From the NCBI GenBank assembly GCA_937928405.1, contig CALFWZ010000177.1, forward strand, positions 1 through 50,813: 50,813 bases of DNA, in the 5' to 3' direction. The DNA comes from an uncultured Saprospiraceae bacterium. GTDB taxonomy: Bacteria; Bacteroidota; Bacteroidia; Chitinophagales; Saprospiraceae. The position numbers and the translations under genes are program-made. The notes under the pieces were generated by a model that saw nothing but the letters and a program-made list of their open reading frames with translations, was not told the DNA's origin and did no database searches. Of the stretch, positions 47,005 through 50,813 are shown piece by piece. Position 1 is the stretch's first letter. Each line of letters begins with the position of its first letter.

Positions 47005-48021
47005 CTAATCAAAAAAGCTATCATATTGATTGGTATCGTTTTCTGCTCTTTGGGGGCGAGCGATGGGCTGATTAAGATCTAGCATTTCTCCATCTTCCGA
47101 TTCTAAAATCAACGTATCTTTTTCATCACCGAGAATAAGGGAAGTTCCTTCTTTTTCCCATTTTTCCAACATCTTGAGTCCTTCTTCTTCGAAGACACCA
47201 TTTTTTAAATCCACAGATTGCATAAAATTGGAAGACATATCCATGAAGCGTTCCATCTCTCCTACTTTCAGACTGACATCGTCAGCGATGGCTTCTAAGG
47301 CCATATCAAACATATATCTTTTATCCTTGTCTCCTTGGATGATGTTCATCGCAGATTTCATGGCAGAATGGCTAGCGTGAATGGCTTTCCGTTCTTGATC
47401 TTTCATCTTCACCTGATCTTTGATGTCTTCCACCAAGATTTCAGAGTTTTCGTACATTTTATTGAGTACCCGATAAAGGACCTCCATTTTTTTGTACAAA
47501 TCCTCCAGACGCATGTTCGATTCCTTGGCTCGGGCAGCTTTCCGAGATTTTAGAATCATGATATTCCTTTTATCCTTGTCCCGTGCCTTACTCGCTAGAT
47601 TCATGTTGCTTTCGATCATTCTTTTATTATTATGAATCATCTCTTGCATTTTGTGCATTTCTCCTCTAAGCTGGCTAATCTGACGACTCATTTTGCGAAG
47701 ATTCTCTTGCAAGTCATCTACATAAGACTTAAGAATACCAATCGGATCAATCTGAACAAAGAGTCCAGTGATCCAGCGCATGACACTTTTGTACATATAC
47801 CCTGTTACAGCTCTAGTTTTGGGATCTAAAGCCATAAAGATAATAAGTCCTAAAACGGATAAGGAGACGACCATCCCTAAGACGGAGGTAATAAAGCCCA
47901 TAATGGGTCCAATAAAGGTAGTGACCAAGGCGACAGTTCCGATAACTGCTGCTCCTAAAAAGATCGCACCTGTAACCCCTTCGGGTCTTTTCCAGAATGA
48001 TTTTGGTTTTGGCTCTGCCAT
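47005..48021 (-). CDS. Membrane-anchored coiled-coil protein of unknown function
   Basis: A 338-residue protein. Two N-terminal helices (GAIFLGAAVIGTVALVTTFI and FITSVLGMVVSLSVLGLIIFMA) precede a long cytoplasmic coiled coil (about 105-260) rich in Lys, Glu, Met and Arg (LRKMSRQISQLRGEMHKMQ, LYKKMEVLYRVLNKMYENS). An acidic tail ends in YDSFFD. The coil resembles PspA/IM30 in style only; no family signature is visible. It sits between another coiled-coil gene and the OmpA-fused binding protein on the same strand. A scaffold or envelope-stress role for the importer cluster is a guess. Confidence 0.75.
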   Translation of the reverse strand: MAEPKPKSFWKRPEGVTGAIFLGAAVIGTVALVTTFIGPIMGFITSVLGMVVSLSVLGLIIFMALDPKTRAVTGYMYKSVMRWITGLFVQIDPIGILKSYVDDLQENLRKMSRQISQLRGEMHKMQEMIHNNKRMIESNMNLASKARDKDKRNIMILKSRKAARAKESNMRLEDLYKKMEVLYRVLNKMYENSEILVEDIKDQVKMKDQERKAIHASHSAMKSAMNIIQGDKDKRYMFDMALEAIADDVSLKVGEMERFMDMSSNFMQSVDLKNGVFEEEGLKMLEKWEKEGTSLILGDEKDTLILESEDGEMLDLNQPIARPQRAENDTNQYDSFFD

Positions 48022-48043
48022 ATATCTAAGTAATTTCTTTTTG

Positions 48044-48051
48044 CAAAAATA
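48044..48051 (-). promoter_or_regulatory. Candidate -7 box on the minus strand
   Basis: CAAAAATA on the plus strand reads TATTTTTG on the minus strand, an exact TAnnTTTG match 23 bases before the coiled-coil membrane gene start. No -33 box is evident. Confidence 0.4.
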
Positions 48052-48155
48052 CCATAAAAAAAGCCTTCTAATGAATCTTGCCTGTATCTAAATTTTTACA
48101 GACCTTGACAGCGGTTTATTTATGGTTATTTTGGTGTTAAAACTGTTTAAGTTTT

Positions 48156-48854
48156 TTATTTCAAATAGGACTGCATTTTGCGAATATCCTCTTTTATCTG
48201 ACTGGTTAACAACTGATAAGTAACTATAAAATTATTTTTCGTGTTCTCTACTTTGACAGTTGAATCAGTGATTTGTTCTTTTATTTGGGCAGTTTCCTGT
48301 TCGTGTGTCTCAATTTCTTTGGTAAGCTGTTCAATTTGCTTGCGTTTTTGGGCAACGGACTGCTCCAATTGTTGTAATCGTTGTTGGCGGCCTCCAATTT
48401 GCTTGTCCTTTTGATTAACGAGCGCTTGTCCAAACTTCTGTTCTTCGGTGGTTAGCACATTCAAATAATGATTAGCTGTTTCCAATAGATTCTTTGGAGT
48501 AGCTCCCATCGTTTTGGCCATCGCAAAAGCAGATTGATAGCGAGTAGCTTCGTCCATATCCATATTCTGAAGTGATTGTAGGGATTGTTTATATTCTAAA
48601 TAATCAAAACCATCCAAATTGTTCTTTTCCATGGCCCCCAGCAGTATATTCATAAATTTATCGGTCACTTTTCCTCCAGTAGGACGTGAATTTTGCGTTT
48701 GGGGTTTAGGATTTTGAGTAGCGACTGTACGATCAGGCACCATTTCCTCCGTAGGAGCAGTAGCTTCTGCCTCCTCCTGAGATTTTTGCTCTAGCGCCTT
48801 TTTTAGTGGATCATCATCTTCTACGACGAATAGTTTTTTGATTTTATCAAACAT
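48156..48854 (-). CDS. Soluble coiled-coil protein of unknown function
   Basis: A 232-residue protein with no signal peptide or membrane helix. It begins MFDKIKKLFVVEDDDPLKKA. A Pro/Thr/Gln-rich linker follows (about 35-60), then a globular helical part (DKFMNILLGAMEKNNLDGFD, YLEYKQSLQSLQNMDMDEAT). A coiled coil covers about 150-210 (RQQRLQQLEQSVAQKRKQIE). I do not recognise the family. It lies 134 bases upstream of the membrane coiled-coil gene on the same strand and probably works with it. Confidence 0.75.
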   Translation of the reverse strand: MFDKIKKLFVVEDDDPLKKALEQKSQEEAEATAPTEEMVPDRTVATQNPKPQTQNSRPTGGKVTDKFMNILLGAMEKNNLDGFDYLEYKQSLQSLQNMDMDEATRYQSAFAMAKTMGATPKNLLETANHYLNVLTTEEQKFGQALVNQKDKQIGGRQQRLQQLEQSVAQKRKQIEQLTKEIETHEQETAQIKEQITDSTVKVENTKNNFIVTYQLLTSQIKEDIRKMQSYLK

Positions 48855-48879
48855 CGGTTACTTTACTTTTTTTTTCTTT

Positions 48880-49043
48880 GAAGTTGTTTAAGAATGTTCA
48901 CAAAAGGTGAGGCTAGATGCTTGATTATCAAGACGATACAAATTTTGAGGTTCATAGCCAAAGCTATGGTGCCGATAAATTTGTGAAGTATTGGTAATCA
49001 ATGATTTAGCCGGAACCATTGTGCTTCATTTTTAAACAACTTC
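48880..49043. repeat. 164-bp palindromic MITE-like element with GAAGTTGTTTAA ends
   Basis: Terminal inverted repeats GAAGTTGTTTAAGAATG (48880-48896) and CATTTTTAAACAACTTC (49027-49043) enclose imperfectly complementary arms that meet at CATAGC-CAAA-GCTATG. There is no coding potential. It occupies half of the 314-base gap before the arginine deiminase gene. The same end sequence returns at 50654-50813. Confidence 0.8.
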
Positions 49044-49168
49044 TTTTTATTAAAACAATCAAAGAGAATCATTGGTTTTTAAAATTTCCCGAATAAATTC
49101 GGTCATAAATTAGCCCTCAAAATAAGAAAAATTACCTCAAAACCACAAAATTCCTTTTCTTTGCGCCT

Positions 49169-50434
49169 ATGAGTTCTAACCAAAAAATAAACGTATCCTC
49201 CGAAATTGGCGTGCTTAAAAGAGTAATGGTCCACCGTCCAGATGCAGGGATCGCCCGAATTTCGCCAAAAGACGCCGAAGAGTTACTCTTTGACGATATT
49301 GTTCACCTGCCAACCATGCAAAAAGAACATGAGATTTTCACCCAAATTCTCCAAGCATTTATGGGGAAAGAAAATGTCCTTGAAATTCAAGATTTACTCG
49401 TGGAAGCGCTAAAGGCTAGTAAAGGAGCCAAGGCCGAAATGATTGATTTAGTGATTGATTATGAAGAACTACCGGCCTCCTATGTTAGTCTTTTTCATAG
49501 ACTTTCGGACGAGGACTTAGCGACCGTTCTGGTTACGGGCTATTATGAAAAGGAAGATCATATTATTTTTGATCCAATTCCTAATTTTATTTTCACTAGA
49601 GATATTGCCGTTACCGTAAACGATCACGTCATCATTACCAAAGCAAAAAAGGCGGCACGCCATCGCGAAAATTTCATTACCCGTTTTGTTTGTTGGGCCC
49701 ATCCGATGTTTCGCGAAATCCGGATTGAAGGTAAAGTCATAAATCTAAATACCGTAGATGATTTTCCACCCTCAAAAAAAGGAGAAACCGTTTCCATCGA
49801 AGGAGGAGATGTGATGGTTATCAATAAAGATTACCTATTGATTGGTTGTAGCGAACGAACTAATGCGCATGCCATCGAATCGCTCAAAAAAGTATTATTT
49901 GAAAAAAAGGTGATTAAGAATGTGGTACAAATAAATATCCCAGCAGATCGATCGTACATGCATATTGATACCATTTTTACACAGATCAATAAAAACCACA
50001 TTGTAGCCTTTAAGCCCATTATCATGGACGGCTTAGGTTCCAATGTCATCGTTCATCATCATACTGGCAAACAATCTGTGTATCTTTCGGTGCAAGATTT
50101 TTTCCGCAAGGAAATTAATCCAGACATGCAATTTATTCCGGTGGGGAACGGAGAATCGCCTTTTCAAGATCGCGAGCAATGGACCGATGGTTGTAATATG
50201 GTAGCCATCAAACCTGGTGTAGCCCTTACTTATGATCGAAATCCTAAAACGGAAATTGCTTTAAAAGAGGCAGGGTACAAAATCATCCATGCCTATGATT
50301 TATTGAAAGGTATCAAAGACAAAACGATTGATCCTGCTAAAGTAAAAAATACAATTATCAGTTTGCCTAGTTCCGAATTATCTCGAGGCCGTGGCGGATC
50401 ACATTGTATGACTTGTCCTATTGAACGAGAATAG
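49169..50434 (+). CDS. arcA: Arginine deiminase
   Basis: A 421-residue enzyme converting arginine to citrulline and ammonia. Family motifs run from the N-terminus: VLKRVMVHRPDAGIARISP, FTRDIAVTV, VSIEGGDVMVI, YMHIDTIFTQI, and the C-terminal GRGGSHCMTCPIERE, whose Cys413 is the expected nucleophile; Asp and His of EGGD and HID complete the site. The length fits ADI (about 410-420). No arcB or arcC lies within the window, so it may serve nitrogen supply or acid defence rather than the full three-gene ATP-yielding pathway. A TTTCTTTG near-match to a -7 box lies just before the ATG (49156-49163). Confidence 0.92.
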   Translation: MSSNQKINVSSEIGVLKRVMVHRPDAGIARISPKDAEELLFDDIVHLPTMQKEHEIFTQILQAFMGKENVLEIQDLLVEALKASKGAKAEMIDLVIDYEELPASYVSLFHRLSDEDLATVLVTGYYEKEDHIIFDPIPNFIFTRDIAVTVNDHVIITKAKKAARHRENFITRFVCWAHPMFREIRIEGKVINLNTVDDFPPSKKGETVSIEGGDVMVINKDYLLIGCSERTNAHAIESLKKVLFEKKVIKNVVQINIPADRSYMHIDTIFTQINKNHIVAFKPIIMDGLGSNVIVHHHTGKQSVYLSVQDFFRKEINPDMQFIPVGNGESPFQDREQWTDGCNMVAIKPGVALTYDRNPKTEIALKEAGYKIIHAYDLLKGIKDKTIDPAKVKNTIISLPSSELSRGRGGSHCMTCPIERE

Positions 50435-50440
50435 TTTTTT

Positions 50441-50488
50441 TGTTGAATTGTTGAATTGTTGAATTGTTGAATTGTTGAATTGTTGAAT
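50441..50488. repeat. Perfect tandem repeat, six copies of TGTTGAAT
   Basis: Six uninterrupted 8-base units begin six bases after the arginine deiminase stop codon. Its perfection suggests recent expansion or contraction by slippage; degenerate versions of the same unit occur in four other gaps. Confidence 0.9.
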
Positions 50489-50516
50489 AAACCTATTAAA
50501 TAATTCAAGACTAAGT

Positions 50517-50630
50517 TACAGGACAAAAGTCAAAGAATTTTTTTAATTGCCACAAAGAAAATTAATTTTTCCGTAGGAAAAAATCTTAGTGATTTTGTGC
50601 CTTAGTGGCATATTTAAGCTTTGTCCTGTA
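50517..50630 (-). repeat. TACAGGACAAA-ended MITE-like element, copy B
   Basis: The reverse complement matches copy A at 32610-32732 over nearly its full length, with a nine-base gap and scattered changes. The ends are TACAGGACAAAAGT and CTTTGTCCTGTA. The similarity continues for about seven bases (TTCAAAG) outside one end. Confidence 0.8.
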
Positions 50631-50653
50631 CTTTGAATTCAAGATTAAACAAA

Positions 50654-50813
50654 GAAGTTGATTAAAAACTCTCAAAATGCCTGCGAACTTAGAAAATTAT
50701 CCAACTCATCGTCTTTTTTATCGCCCATAGCGCGGCTATGCGCTCAAAAAATAGACTCGATTTGAATTATTTTCTTTCATTCTCGGCTTCTTTTTGAATT
50801 ATTAAACAACTTC
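50654..50813. repeat. Palindromic MITE-like element, second GAAGTTG-ended member
   Basis: The left end GAAGTTGATTAAAAA (from 50654) is mirrored by ATTATTAAACAACTTC at the window edge. The arms are 78 and 79 bases around CATAGC-GCG-GCTATG, with inner pairs GTCTTTTTT and AAAAAATAGAC. It may continue beyond the window. Ends and centre match the element at 48880-49043. Confidence 0.7.

Noticed and set aside
50441..50488. A CRISPR array, because of regular short repeats.
   Set aside because: The units are 8 bases and contiguous, with no unique spacers and no cas genes nearby.
50293..50526. A minus-strand frame with repeated NNSTIQQF residues.
   Set aside because: It is the translation of the 8-bp tandem repeat after arcA together with antisense arcA sequence, not a gene.

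Overview
The window is about 50.8 kb of chromosome from a bacterium of the phylum Bacteroidota, most likely in or near the class Saprospiria. The grounds are: very large secreted proteins ending in type IX secretion sorting domains (SprB-type repeats, choice-of-anchor L, 'gliding motility-associated' C-termini), TAnnTTTG-like -7 promoter boxes with few Shine-Dalgarno sites, DUF5683 directly after parAB, and AT-rich DNA. The family-level placement is an inference. No rRNA, tRNA, CRISPR array or transposase gene was seen.

Layout. 1-7.8 kb (+ strand): the tail of a LysM protein, a CNNM/CBS membrane protein, a GH31 alpha-glucosidase, a Kelch-like secreted protein, LolD and a DUF389 membrane protein. 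7.9-18.1 kb (-): one 3399-residue SprB-repeat adhesin candidate. 18.3-22.2 kb: a DASH-type photolyase (-), the ribosome-rescue factor ArfB, and a three-lipoprotein operon with an SCO copper protein and a cytochrome c. 22.6-27.1 kb: a second giant type IX cargo (1499 aa). 27.2-32.6 kb: a sirtuin, a metzincin-like lipoprotein, an ACP-like protein without the phosphopantetheine serine, parA-parB-DUF5683 and a methyltransferase whose coding appears to begin before any usual start codon. 32.7-35.0 kb (-): a PAS membrane protein and a glycosyltransferase. 35.4-41.8 kb: two divergent large AAA+ proteins, one a tandem CbxX-type ATPase with a duplicated N-terminal domain, the other a ClpB-like protein with a degenerate first ATPase site and a C-terminal part resembling the PCRF domain of release factors. 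42.0-42.8 kb: a decayed toxin-antitoxin locus. 42.9-48.9 kb (-): a NitT/TauT-like ABC importer whose binding protein is fused to an OmpA domain, plus two coiled-coil proteins. 49.2-50.4 kb: arginine deiminase.

The gaps between genes carry several small repeat families: about 164-bp full-length palindromes (three elements of one architecture), a TACAGGACAAA-ended element (two copies), a roughly 315-bp palindrome between the two AAA+ genes, and an 8-bp unit TGTTGAAT that is perfect in one place and degenerate in at least four others. All look like non-autonomous elements or their remnants.

The best candidates for something undescribed are the ABC/OmpA/coiled-coil cluster, the divergent AAA+ pair, the serine-less ACP-like protein and the palindrome families. 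None can be proved from one window.
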